DNA from: G963664835 sp965220775
Lineage (GTDB): Bacteria > Chloroflexota > UBA6077 > FW602-bin22 > JBCLEL01
Direction of reading: 5' to 3'
Assembly (NCBI GenBank): GCA_965220775.1
Contig: OZ244845.1
Coordinates: 1,860,001-1,924,000, forward strand
Length of the DNA stretch: 64,000 nt
Shown: one piece after another, positions 8,292 to 16,583 of the stretch
Numbering within the stretch: the stretch's first letter is position 1
Layout: each line of letters starts with the position of its first letter
Notes under the pieces: generated by a model
What the model saw: the letters and a program-made list of their open reading frames with translations, nothing else
Database searches by the model: none
Told to the model about the DNA's origin: nothing
Position numbers and translations under genes: made by a program

Positions 8292-9020
8292 TTGGTCATA
8301 GAAACTTCCGAATCGTCTCACGGCAATGTGCGGATTCCAACTCACGTCGCCATAATCATGGACGGAAACGGTCGTTGGGCGAGTCAGCGAGGATTGCCCC
8401 GCCTGGCCGGGCACAAAGCCGGCACAGAAAATATCCGTCGAATTCTTCGAAGATGCGTAACAGTGGGTATAAAGTATCTGACCCTTTACGCTTTTTCGAC
8501 CGAGAACTGGAACAGGCCCCAGCCCGAAATCGCCGGCTTGTTTCAGATTCTCGCCGAGGTCATCGAGCGAGAGGCGGCCGAGTTGCACCGCGAGGGTGTA
8601 CGTGTGATGCATCTGGGCAGAGCCGATGGTGTTCCTCGGGACCTGATTAGGGCTGTTCGACGGGCCACGGACCTAACATCTCAAAACTGTCGCCTTGTAT
8701 TGAATATCGCCTGGAACTATGGAGGCCGGGCCGAGATAGTCGACGCCGTGCGCAGGCTCGTCGAAAAGGGATTGCCTCCCGACCGGATAGATGAAGACGC
8801 GATCTCAAACAATCTATATACAGCCGGGCAACCAAACCCTGACTTGGTCATCCGTACGGCCGGCGAAATGCGTCTCAGCAATTTCCTCATCTGGCAGGCG
8901 AACTATGCGGAGTACTATTCCACCTCTACTCTGTGGCCGGATTTTGGTGGCGACGAGCTTATGGAGGCGGTCAGGGACTATTCGGCGCGACAGCGCAAGT
9001 TCGGCAGAGTCGTCAGCTGA
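8292..9020 (+). CDS. uppS: Isoprenyl (undecaprenyl) diphosphate synthase
   Basis: A cis-prenyltransferase that makes the C55 lipid carrier for cell wall synthesis. HVAIIMDGNGRWA holds the catalytic Asp, followed by LYAFSTENWNRP and RTAGEMRLSNFLIWQANYAEYY. The start is uncertain. AAGGAG (8285-8290) ends only one base before the TTG at 8292, too close for normal initiation, while an ATA at 8298 sits at an ideal seven-base spacing. The GTG at 8328 is a further option. I list the TTG as the conventional choice. The gene overlaps nothing and is followed by cdsA. Confidence 0.93.
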   Translation: MVIETSESSHGNVRIPTHVAIIMDGNGRWASQRGLPRLAGHKAGTENIRRILRRCVTVGIKYLTLYAFSTENWNRPQPEIAGLFQILAEVIEREAAELHREGVRVMHLGRADGVPRDLIRAVRRATDLTSQNCRLVLNIAWNYGGRAEIVDAVRRLVEKGLPPDRIDEDAISNNLYTAGQPNPDLVIRTAGEMRLSNFLIWQANYAEYYSTSTLWPDFGGDELMEAVRDYSARQRKFGRVVS

Positions 9021-9066
9021 TCGACGTGGCTTTTCGCCCTGATCCACTAGCAAACGGAATAGTGCC

Positions 9067-9894
9067 ATAAAAAGGGTACTGACCGCCGCTGTCGCCATTC
9101 CAATCGTATTAGCCATAGCGATTTACGGCGATATCGCGTTCGTGCTGGCGGTTGCGGTTGTCATTGTAGTTGGTGGGATAGAGATCACGAGAATGTCTCG
9201 TCCCTGGCTGCCGGGCGGTCCATTCTGGTACGGGGCGATCCCGGCGGCAGGATTGGCAGTTTCCGCGGCGGTTGCTTTCCCATCAACGATTGGACTGCCA
9301 GAAATCCTGGTAGTGTGCTCGTTCACCTTTTGGTTGATGGCCCTGATCGGTGCTTCCGTCGATCTGAGGAGATCGATTACTGGCCTGGTAGTTGCGACAA
9401 CATCCAGTATTTATCTCGGCGTTGGCGCCGGGCACCTTATTCTGCTTCGTTCGCCCCAACTACAATCCTTCTTCGGAGAACCCGAAGGTTATCAACACAT
9501 TCTGTTCTTGGTGGCAATGGTGTGGGCAAACGATACCGCCGCATTCATTGTGGGCCGGCTCGCCGGTCGCCGGCCTCTGGCGCCGCACATAAGCCCCAAG
9601 AAGACAGTCGAAGGCGGTGTTGCTGGTCTGCTGGCGACCAGTCTGCTCGCGGCTGCTATGAGTCCTTTAATCGGCGTAGACTTGGCGGCGGCAATTTTCA
9701 TTGGGCTGATAGTAAGCGTGTTTGCTCAGATGGGCGACCTTGTAGAATCATTGACGAAACGGGTAGCAGGGGTCAAAGACTCTGGAACTTTGTTTCCCGG
9801 TCATGGAGGTTTGCTCGATCGAGTGGATAGTTTGATATTCGTCTCGCCGGCCCTTTACTATGTCCTTAGATTTGTAGGGAGCGTGACCTCTTGA
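9067..9894 (+). CDS. cdsA: Phosphatidate cytidylyltransferase, probable non-standard start
   Basis: CdsA makes CDP-diacylglycerol for phospholipid synthesis in the membrane. The protein is polytopic and ends with the signature SLTKRVAGVKDSGTLFPG followed by HGGLLDRVD. The first ATG/GTG/TTG in frame is the GTG at 9142. However, the frame is open back to 9043, and the segment from 9067 reads IKRVLTAAVAIPIVLAIAI, which matches the usual CdsA N-terminal membrane segment. No standard start codon lies between 9043 and 9142. I therefore place the start at the ATA at 9067, with the conventional alternative at 9142. The stop overlaps the dxr start (TTGA). Confidence 0.85.
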   Translation: MKRVLTAAVAIPIVLAIAIYGDIAFVLAVAVVIVVGGIEITRMSRPWLPGGPFWYGAIPAAGLAVSAAVAFPSTIGLPEILVVCSFTFWLMALIGASVDLRRSITGLVVATTSSIYLGVGAGHLILLRSPQLQSFFGEPEGYQHILFLVAMVWANDTAAFIVGRLAGRRPLAPHISPKKTVEGGVAGLLATSLLAAAMSPLIGVDLAAAIFIGLIVSVFAQMGDLVESLTKRVAGVKDSGTLFPGHGGLLDRVDSLIFVSPALYYVLRFVGSVTS

Positions 9895-11060
9895 AAACAG
9901 GACAGCGCCGCCGTCTAATTCTCCTGGGCTCGACGGGATCCATCGGCCGGCAGGTGCTCGACGTTGTGCGCAGCAATCCAGACCACTTTGAGATCGTAGG
10001 GCTCGCTGCGGGCGCAAACGTCTCGCTCTTGAATAAGCAAATTGCCGAGTTCGCACCTCGCTACGCATGGTGCAACACTCCGAACCTATTGAGCCGCAAT
10101 GGAAGCAAACCATACGCGGTGCCCATAGATCAGATGATATCTACCGAGGACTACGATCTTCCGATCATCGCGACCGTTGGCAGTGTAGGCTTGCGGTCAT
10201 CGGCATTGGCGCTTTCTCTCGGCAAGGATATTGCCTTGGCGAACAAGGAAGTAATTGTAATGGCCGGCAATCTGCTGCGGAGTTTGTCGGAGAAGACCGG
10301 CGCTCGAATGCTGCCGATTGACAGCGAGCACAATGCAATTTGGCAATGCCTTCAAGGCGAGACTGAGCGATGGTGGGACTGCGCCGACTCATCTGTGCGC
10401 CGACTCATATTGACAGCTTCAGGCGGTGCTCTGCGTGACCTTGACTTGTCGCAACTCAGCGCCGTCACGCCCGAACAGGCGCTGAAACATCCCACTTGGC
10501 AAATGGGGAAGAAGATCACGGTCGACTGCGCTACGCTAATGAACAAGGGCTTCGAGGTGTTCGAAGCTCACTGGTTGTTTGGTATCCCCTTTGATCAAAT
10601 CGAAGTTATCGTCCACCGCGAGAGTATTGTGCATTCGCTGGTCGAGTTTGTAGATGGTACCGTTAAGGCGCAGCTAGGCTTGCCGGATATGCGCCAACCA
10701 ATTCAGTATGCCATCGCTTACCCTGAGCGCTTGAGCAACTCCGCTCAACACTTGGACCTAAAGAAAGTGGGAAGCCTGACGTTTGGGCCGATTCCAGAGG
10801 GCCGATACCCTTGCTTCGAGTTGGCGTTGGAGGCAAGGACCATGGGTTCGACCATGCCTGCGGTACTGAGCGCCGCCGATGAAGTCGCGGTCGATCTATT
10901 CCTTGCCGGCCGGATCGGATTCGATCAAATACATCAATTGATCGAACAGGTAATGTCGAGGCACCAACCTCTGGACGATTTTGACATTGATGATATCAGC
11001 GAGGTCGACTCGTGGGCTCGAGAAGAATCGTACTGCTTCGCACAAGCAGCTCACCACTGA
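9891..11060 (+). CDS. dxr: 1-deoxy-D-xylulose-5-phosphate reductoisomerase
   Basis: The second enzyme of the MEP isoprenoid pathway (389 residues), converting DXP to MEP with NADPH. LLGSTGSIGRQVLDVV is the NADPH site, PIDSEHNAIWQCLQ holds metal and substrate ligands, and MNKGFEVFEAHWLF and GLPDMRQPIQYAIAYP complete the fingerprint. TTG at 9891 overlaps the cdsA stop by four bases and follows GGGAG by about nine. With uppS and the polyprenyl synthase at 29 kb it shows MEP-derived prenyl lipid synthesis. Confidence 0.96.
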   Translation: MKTGQRRRLILLGSTGSIGRQVLDVVRSNPDHFEIVGLAAGANVSLLNKQIAEFAPRYAWCNTPNLLSRNGSKPYAVPIDQMISTEDYDLPIIATVGSVGLRSSALALSLGKDIALANKEVIVMAGNLLRSLSEKTGARMLPIDSEHNAIWQCLQGETERWWDCADSSVRRLILTASGGALRDLDLSQLSAVTPEQALKHPTWQMGKKITVDCATLMNKGFEVFEAHWLFGIPFDQIEVIVHRESIVHSLVEFVDGTVKAQLGLPDMRQPIQYAIAYPERLSNSAQHLDLKKVGSLTFGPIPEGRYPCFELALEARTMGSTMPAVLSAADEVAVDLFLAGRIGFDQIHQLIEQVMSRHQPLDDFDIDDISEVDSWAREESYCFAQAAHH

Positions 11061-11137
11061 CATCCCTTGGGCCAAGAGTGGCCCAGGTGATCGACGCCCT
11101 GGGAGCGACTTCTATAGTGACAGGAGACGGATACTAA

Positions 11138-12226
11138 TTGGATCAACTGCTGGACAGTGCTTCCTTCGTCGTACTTGGATTGCTCGTGCTGACCTTCTTA
11201 GTGTTCGTTCACGAATCGGGGCATTTCCTCGTTGCAAAACGGGCCGGAATCAAGGTTGAAGAGTTCGGTTTCGGATTTCCACCGCGCATATTCAGCTTCC
11301 GGCACGGCGAAACTCGCTACTCCGTGAACGCGCTGCCGTTGGGCGGATTCGTCAAAATGTTGGGAGAGGAAGGCCCGTCACATCCACGCAGTTTCGCTAG
11401 TCAAAGCAGATGGTGGCGCGCCGCGGTATTGCTCGCCGGGCCGGCTGCCAACATTGTGCTTGCAATTCTCTTGTTTGCCGCTGCGTATGCAACCGGCTGG
11501 CCTACCCCTGCTGCCGGGATCAAGATCACCCAGGTAGCCGAGGGGTCTCCTGCCAGTGAAGCCGGCTTACTGCCGGACGACATGATCATAAGTCTCGATG
11601 GCGTGGCCACAGGTTCAATCAGTGAGTTGCTAGAAATTACTCGTCAGAATCTGGGTCGACCTGTGCCCATCGAGGTCCGGCGGGAAAGGGTCACCCTGAC
11701 AAGAGAGGTGAGACCCCGCGCCAATCCACCTGAAGGCCAGGGGCCCATAGGCATTGGAATAGGACCGACTCGGATTGATCGCGTCGCCCACCCGCTGCCA
11801 GAGGCCCTGGTTCTCGGCGTTGAGCAAACCTATCAGACCATAGGCTTCACGTTCGCGGTGCCTTCAATGATCCTGCGAGGTCTCATCCCACTCGACATGG
11901 CGCGGCCGGTGGGTCCGGTAGGGATTGTTCAAATCACTTCCGAAGCTACGTCGGTCAGCGTGAACAGTGGTTGGCTTTTCCCGGCACTCTCGGTCGCCGC
12001 GTTAATCAGCACCGCGCTGGCGGTTTTCAATATCCTGCCCATCCCGGCGCTCGACGGCGGTCGACTGCTATTCGTCATAATAGAAGCCTTGCGCGGTCGA
12101 AGGATCGATCCGCGCCGGGAACGTGCCATACATGGTATGGGAATCGCGGTCCTCCTATCCCTCATTGTGGTGGTGACTTACTTGGACGTGCTGAGTCCGG
12201 TCCAGACTGACGGAATGTTCAGATAG
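11138..12226 (+). CDS. rseP: RIP metalloprotease (site-2 protease, RseP family)
   Basis: An intramembrane zinc protease. The first membrane helix carries HESGH (HExxH) in FVHESGHFLVAKRAGIKVEEF-like context. A PDZ domain follows at about residues 125-195, including EGSPASEAGLLPDDMIISLDG. Near the C-terminus NILPIPALDGGRLLF provides the third zinc ligand, the NxxPxPxLDG motif. It is 362 residues with one PDZ domain, the usual length outside Proteobacteria. TTG at 11138 is preceded by AGGAGACGG. The gap to dxr contains a small GGGCCA/TGGCCC hairpin. Confidence 0.95.
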   Translation: MDQLLDSASFVVLGLLVLTFLVFVHESGHFLVAKRAGIKVEEFGFGFPPRIFSFRHGETRYSVNALPLGGFVKMLGEEGPSHPRSFASQSRWWRAAVLLAGPAANIVLAILLFAAAYATGWPTPAAGIKITQVAEGSPASEAGLLPDDMIISLDGVATGSISELLEITRQNLGRPVPIEVRRERVTLTREVRPRANPPEGQGPIGIGIGPTRIDRVAHPLPEALVLGVEQTYQTIGFTFAVPSMILRGLIPLDMARPVGPVGIVQITSEATSVSVNSGWLFPALSVAALISTALAVFNILPIPALDGGRLLFVIIEALRGRRIDPRRERAIHGMGIAVLLSLIVVVTYLDVLSPVQTDGMFR

Positions 12227-12329
12227 GTCGATCTTTCCCAAGGAAGCACAAGTTTGCGCGTTTAAAATCTTTTCGGCCGTACCATGCGAGAGGTCCCTGT
12301 CGAGGCCGAGACACCGGGCCATCGTTTGC

Positions 12330-12462
12330 TCCTGCGGGCCGGGCTTGTCCCCGGCCAGGGGACGGGTGGGGGGCACAGACGACAACTGAACCCTTGCATC
12401 AACCAATGCACCCGATTTTCATACCTTGGTGCGCCCGCCGGTAACCTGTATGCGCGATCGCC
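12330..12462. repeat. Intergenic inverted-repeat pair (families B and C)
   Basis: A family-B hairpin (GGCCGGGCTTGTCCCCGGCC, about 12337-12356) is followed some 60 bases later by a family-C unit around TTTTCATACCTTGGTG (12415-12430). The same two modules, in the same order, recur at 42.8, 48.3 and 56.1 kb. This is the only copy inside the housekeeping block and lies in the 480-base gap between rseP and nusA. Confidence 0.6.
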
Positions 12463-12549
12463 AAAAAATGCGGACGCCGCCGTGGATCTGAACGCCTTCT
12501 ATAACTGCTGGTTTCACCTGATAGTGTGGGAACAGCCGGCGCCCACGGT

Positions 12550-12578
12550 TTGAATGAACGCGGTCAAAAGTGTTAAAC
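12550..12578 (+). promoter_or_regulatory. Candidate promoter upstream of nusA
   Basis: TTGAAT (12550-12555) and TTAAAC (12573-12578) with a 17-base spacer. Transcription would start near 12585 and meet the terminator at 12613-12639 after about 30 nt, so the arrangement is that of an attenuated leader. Confidence 0.45.
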
Positions 12579-12612
12579 TGCAAATGGTAACTTAAAATTA
12601 GTGCCCAAGGTG

Positions 12613-12639
12613 AAAAGTGGGGCCCGCCCCACTTTTTTT
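12613..12639 (+). terminator. Strong intrinsic terminator ahead of nusA
   Basis: AAAAGTGGGG (12613-12622) pairs perfectly with CCCCACTTTT (12627-12636) around a CCCG loop and runs into seven T residues. It ends the rseP transcript and/or acts as an attenuator for the nusA-ylxR-infB operon. nusA begins about 70 bases downstream with no clear second promoter between them. Confidence 0.85.
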
Positions 12640-12709
12640 GCTGCATAGGTCTGAGCCGCCGCGAATTGGTTGGCCTGCGATGCTGATATCTTGTGAGGGG
12701 ATTTAGGAA

Positions 12710-13777
12710 CTGGCGCCCAAAGAATTCATGGCCGCAATCTCAAGCGTGAGTGCCGAAAAGGGAATAGCGCCCGAGGTGATAATCGCCGCGCTGGAAGGCG
12801 CTTTGGCATCGGCGTATAAGGGAAACTATGGTGCCGCCTCTCATAACATCGAGGTGGAGATAGATCGTGAAACAGGTCGGGTCAAGGTGGTCATGCTAAA
12901 AAGGGTGGTCGCCGAAGTTCAGGATAGCGACACGGACATCTCGTTGGCCGAGGCCACCGAGCTAGATGCTGATGCCGTGGCGAACCAGACCGTCGCTATC
13001 GATGTTACGCCCGACAACTTTGGGCGCATCGCTGCCCAAACCGCCCGACAGGTCATTTTGCAACGTCTGCGTGAGGCTGAGCGAGATCTGATCTACGACG
13101 CGTTCGTCGATCGCCAAGATGAGCTTATCACGGGTATTGTCCAGAGAATCGAGCAGCGAACCGTGGTTATCAACCTCGGCAAAGCGGAGGCATTCCTTTT
13201 GCCTCACGAACAGGTGTCCACGGAGTACTATCGGCCCGGTCAACGCTTGAAGATCTACTTGGTTGAAGTGTTGAAGACTCCGACAGGACCGCAACTCGTC
13301 ATTTCTCGGACGCACATAGGATTGGTTAAACGCCTGTTCGAGTTGGAGGTACCGGAGGTGTCCTCCGGCCTCGTCGAATTGAAGTCGATTGCCCGAGAGC
13401 CGGGGTTGAGATCGAAGGTTGCTGTAGCTGCGCGAGAGGAAGGCATCGATCCCATTGGATCCTGTGTTGGAGTGAGAGGCGCTCGAGTCCAGAATATTGT
13501 CGACGAATTGAATGGGGAAAAGATCGACATCATCGCATGGAGTGAGGGCCCCGAGGATTTCATAAGCGCGGCTCTCAGCCCATCCCATGTTGATTCGGTA
13601 AAGCTGGATGAAACGCTGAGGACTGCTATCGTATCTGTACCAGAGCGTCAACTGAGCTTGGCGATTGGCCGTGACGGTCAGAATGCGAGGTTGGCCGCGA
13701 AATTGACTGGCTGGCGGATTGATATTAAGGCGACTGAACGTGATAACGATGACCGACCGGATTCGACGGACGTATGA
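12710..13777 (+). CDS. nusA: Transcription termination/antitermination factor NusA, probable CTG start
   Basis: NusA binds RNA polymerase and modulates pausing, termination and rRNA antitermination. The N-terminal domain, an S1 domain (about GIVQRIEQRTVVINLGKAEA), and two KH domains with PIGSCVGVRGARVQNIVDEL and LAIGRDGQNARLAAKL are present, about 355 residues in all. The usual family start (M-x-x-E-F then the ALxxIxxEKGI block) aligns with a CTG at 12710 reading LAPKEFMAAISSVSAEKGI, preceded nine bases upstream by GAGGGG. The first standard start is the ATG at 12728. The frame is closed upstream by a TAG at 12704. ylxR and infB follow, the standard nusA operon order. Confidence 0.93.
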   Translation: MAPKEFMAAISSVSAEKGIAPEVIIAALEGALASAYKGNYGAASHNIEVEIDRETGRVKVVMLKRVVAEVQDSDTDISLAEATELDADAVANQTVAIDVTPDNFGRIAAQTARQVILQRLREAERDLIYDAFVDRQDELITGIVQRIEQRTVVINLGKAEAFLLPHEQVSTEYYRPGQRLKIYLVEVLKTPTGPQLVISRTHIGLVKRLFELEVPEVSSGLVELKSIAREPGLRSKVAVAAREEGIDPIGSCVGVRGARVQNIVDELNGEKIDIIAWSEGPEDFISAALSPSHVDSVKLDETLRTAIVSVPERQLSLAIGRDGQNARLAAKLTGWRIDIKATERDNDDRPDSTDV

Positions 13778-13813
13778 GACATGGGCAATCGTGTTAGTGC
13801 ATTGCGCCCCCAT

Positions 13814-13842
13814 CACAATCGCATGGCCGAGTTGCGATTGTG
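13814..13842 (+). promoter_or_regulatory. Hairpin covering the ylxR start codon
   Basis: CACAATCGCA (13814-13823) and TGCGATTGTG (13833-13842) form a perfect 10-bp stem with a 9-base loop. The last three bases of the 3' arm are the ylxR GTG start codon, so initiation would need the hairpin opened, for example by an approaching ribosome or a protein. There is no T run, so it is not a terminator. Confidence 0.6.
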
Positions 13843-14115
13843 AAGGGTACGAAGCGGTTACGAAAGCCGCCACAGCGGACATGCGTGTCGTGTGGTGCGA
13901 ATCTCTCGAAAAGAGAGTTGGTACGCATAGTCCGGGCAGATGTCGGTGTCGATGTCGATCCGACCGGTCGCAAGAATGGTCGCGGCGCCTATCTCTGCCG
14001 GCGTGCCGAGTGTTGGGATAAGGCGACGAAATCGGATGGACTGGGTCGAGCACTGCGGCGCACGTTGACAACCGATGAGATTGCACGACTCACACAATAT
14101 GCGAATAAGTTATAA
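13840..14115 (+). CDS. ylxR: YlxR (DUF448) family RNA-binding protein
   Basis: A 91-residue basic protein of the YlxR family, encoded between nusA and infB in many bacteria. The fingerprint is PQRTCVSCGANLSKRELVRIV followed by GRGAYLCRRAECWDKA. In Bacillus-type organisms YlxR (RnpM) has been linked to RNase P regulation. GTG at 13840 lies within the 3' arm of a strong hairpin and lacks a good Shine-Dalgarno sequence. Confidence 0.92.
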   Translation: MKGTKRLRKPPQRTCVSCGANLSKRELVRIVRADVGVDVDPTGRKNGRGAYLCRRAECWDKATKSDGLGRALRRTLTTDEIARLTQYANKL

Positions 14116-14116
14116 C

Positions 14117-14258
14117 AACCAATGACTGGCTCTAGGCAAGATTTGCCAACGATTCTTGGGCGCAAATCGTGCATACATGAGAATTGATCCGCTGCTGATT
14201 TGACGAGCCTAGCGGATCAGGACATTGGTTCCTAGGTCGACACCGTTCGTTGGAACGG
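14117..14258 (+). promoter_or_regulatory. Nested multi-stem RNA leader before infB
   Basis: An outer stem AACCAATG (14117-14124) with CATTGGTT (14223-14230) encloses two perfect hairpins. One is GATTTGC (14140-14146) with GCAAATC (14162-14168), loop 15. The other is TGATCCGCT (14185-14193) with AGCGGATCA (14211-14219), loop 17. Together they form a three-way junction. A fourth hairpin, CCGTTC (14243-14248) with GAACGG (14253-14258), stands between the junction and the infB ribosome site AAGGAGG (14271-14277). The whole ylxR-infB gap is used. It does not resemble a riboswitch I can name. Confidence 0.55.
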
Positions 14259-14282
14259 AGTCTGCTGCATAAGGAGGAATGA

Positions 14283-16211
14283 ATGAGTCCTAGAAACGCG
14301 CCAAGGCGATATCGATATCGATCTGGACCTAGAGGCAGGGGCTCCTCGAATCGTAAACGTCAGCGCGGAAGCGCGGACGCTCGAAGCGAGCAGTTGACTT
14401 CGTTAACCGCTACCGCAGTTGGCCCGCCGGCTCTTGGCGATATCGCAATACCAAGCAAAATTACGGTTCATAACCTTTCGAACCTGTTGCAGGCGAGTCC
14501 AAGCCGTGTCATCACCGCGCTCATGACGAATGGTGTCCTGGCTACTATCAACCAAGCAGTCAGCTACGAAGATTGCGCAGGGGTCGCCACGGAATTCGGA
14601 TTCACACCGAAATTACAGGAAGAGGTGTCCGAAGCGAGGCCGGTTAGTCCTTCGGAAACGACCGCCGATGAAAAACCCTCCCGTATGAGTACCCGCCCTC
14701 CAACGGTGACGATATTGGGACATGTGGATCACGGCAAGACCAGCCTACTCGACCGGATCCGGCGCACAAATGTGATGGAAGGAGAGACCGGGGGTATTAC
14801 GCAGCATATTGGCGCATATCAAGTAGAGCTAAACGAAAGAAAGATCACTTTCTTGGATACTCCAGGACACGAAGCATTCACTGCGATGCGCGCCCGCGGC
14901 GCAATGGCAACTGACGTCGCCGTGCTGGTTGTGGCGGCCGACGATGGCGTACAAGCTCAAACTCTTGAGGCAATCGATCACGCTCGTGCCGCCCAAGTCC
15001 CGATAGTCGTGGCGATCAACAAGATCGACAGACGCGACGCGAATGCGGATGTCGTAAAACAACAGTTGGCCGAGGCCGCCCTCGTTGTCGAAGACTACGG
15101 TGGAGACATCGTCTCGGCACAGGTGTCGGCATTGACCGGCGCTGGGGTTGACGACTTGCTAGAGATGATACTCTTGGTCGCCGAGTTGGCTGAGTTGCAA
15201 GCAGACCCCACAGGTTCCGCCTATGGAACGGTTATCGAAGCCAAGATTGACCGGGCACGCGGTGTTTCGTCAACCCTGCTCGTGCAGTCCGGCACACTAA
15301 GGGTGGGCGACACGGTCTCGGTCGGCAACTCCGTCGGGCGTGTACGTGCAATGTTCGATGATCGTGGCAAGCGATTAGGGTCTGCTGGCCCCTCGACTCC
15401 AGTGGTGATGCTTGGCCTCTCCGAGCAGCCGGTGCCTGGCGATACGTTCAAAGTCTTCACCGACGAAAAATCAGCTCGCGCTGCGAATGCACTGCTAGTC
15501 TCGAAGCCACTAGCGACCTCCGACTCCACGGACGCGGTGTCATTGAATGAGTTCTCGGCCCAATCAGGCGCCGCTGGGAGTCGAGAGTTGAGTGTCGTAT
15601 TGAAAACAGATGTCCAAGGATCCCTGGAACCGATCCAATCCTCCATTTCCAACATCTCGACTGATGATGTCCGAGTTCGTATCATACGTGCTTCGGCGGG
15701 AGCGATCGTCGAGCCGGACGTTCTCCTCGCCAAAGCTTCGAATGCAATGATAGTGGGCTTTCGAACATCCGTTGAGCAGGGAGCAAACAACGCGGCCGAG
15801 CTCAACCACGTCGAGATTCGCCTGTACGATGTCATATATAGAATAGTCGAAGACCTGCAGGCCGCTGCAGATGGGTTGATAGAACCGGTCACGCGGGAAG
15901 TAATCGACGGTCACGTGGAAGTGCGACAGCTGTTTAGCGTGGGTCGGACTCGAATCGTGGCCGGGTGTTTTGTGACCGATGGAACGGTATTGAGATCTTG
16001 TGGTATTCGGGTGCTTCGTGAGGGCAGGAAAGTCTTCGAAGGCAAGTTGGCAAGCCTAAAGCGGTTCAAAGATGACGTTCGCCAAGTAGAAACAGGTTAC
16101 GAGTGTGGGATCGCCATCGAAGGATACAACGAAATCCTTCAAGGAGACATATTCGAAGTATTTCATGATGAAGTAAACGTTGGCTCCGTGACCGAGTCTG
16201 CCAGGAGATGA
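14283..16211 (+). CDS. infB: Translation initiation factor IF-2
   Basis: IF-2 delivers fMet-tRNA to the 30S subunit. At 642 residues it is a short form: a basic Arg-rich tail of about 45 residues, an IF2_N module (TVHNLSNLLQASPSRVITALMTNG), then the GTPase. G1 is GHVDHGKTSLLD, G3 DTPGHEAFTAMRARGA, G4 NKID. Two beta-barrel domains and the C-terminal initiator-tRNA-binding domain follow. ATG at 14283 is five bases after AAGGAGG. The stop overlaps the rbfA ATG. Confidence 0.97.
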   Translation: MSPRNAPRRYRYRSGPRGRGSSNRKRQRGSADARSEQLTSLTATAVGPPALGDIAIPSKITVHNLSNLLQASPSRVITALMTNGVLATINQAVSYEDCAGVATEFGFTPKLQEEVSEARPVSPSETTADEKPSRMSTRPPTVTILGHVDHGKTSLLDRIRRTNVMEGETGGITQHIGAYQVELNERKITFLDTPGHEAFTAMRARGAMATDVAVLVVAADDGVQAQTLEAIDHARAAQVPIVVAINKIDRRDANADVVKQQLAEAALVVEDYGGDIVSAQVSALTGAGVDDLLEMILLVAELAELQADPTGSAYGTVIEAKIDRARGVSSTLLVQSGTLRVGDTVSVGNSVGRVRAMFDDRGKRLGSAGPSTPVVMLGLSEQPVPGDTFKVFTDEKSARAANALLVSKPLATSDSTDAVSLNEFSAQSGAAGSRELSVVLKTDVQGSLEPIQSSISNISTDDVRVRIIRASAGAIVEPDVLLAKASNAMIVGFRTSVEQGANNAAELNHVEIRLYDVIYRIVEDLQAAADGLIEPVTREVIDGHVEVRQLFSVGRTRIVAGCFVTDGTVLRSCGIRVLREGRKVFEGKLASLKRFKDDVRQVETGYECGIAIEGYNEILQGDIFEVFHDEVNVGSVTESARR

Positions 16212-16579
16212 TCAGTCGACGCCAAGAACGTGTGAATGAGCAACTGCGCCAAGAGATCAGCGAAATCGTACACAAAGAGATGAACGATCCCCGCTTGTCA
16301 GGTGTGGTGAGTTTCACCGCCGTACGGGTAAGTCCGGACTTAGGCGCGGCCAACGTGTACTTTAGCGTATTTGGTGACCAAGAAACCCGAGACGAAGTGT
16401 TGGACGTGCTCCGCAAGGCGTCTGGGTTCGTTCGGAAAGAGCTTGCCGGTCGACTGGTACTTAAGCGGACGCCCTCGCTCTCGTTCCGTTTCGACGATTC
16501 ACTGGATCGTGGAAGCCGGATCTCTGAGTTGATCGATGCGGCTCGAATCTCGGCCGAACAGGATCAGAACGGAAGCTGA
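16208..16579 (+). CDS. rbfA: 30S ribosome-binding factor RbfA
   Basis: A KH-fold assembly factor for the 30S subunit, 123 residues. The N-terminal INEQLRQEISEIV-like block (VNEQLRQEISEIVHKEMNDP), then VSFTAVRVSPDLGAANVYFS and RTPSLSFRFDDSLDRGSRI match the family. ATG at 16208 overlaps the infB stop (ATGA). The infB-rbfA-truB order is standard. Confidence 0.95.
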   Translation: MISRRQERVNEQLRQEISEIVHKEMNDPRLSGVVSFTAVRVSPDLGAANVYFSVFGDQETRDEVLDVLRKASGFVRKELAGRLVLKRTPSLSFRFDDSLDRGSRISELIDAARISAEQDQNGS

Positions 16580-16583
16580 AGCG

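Noticed and set aside
12962..14086. Minus-strand frame of 374 codons opposite nusA and ylxR
   Set aside because: Antisense to two recognised genes; the product has no recognisable composition or motif.
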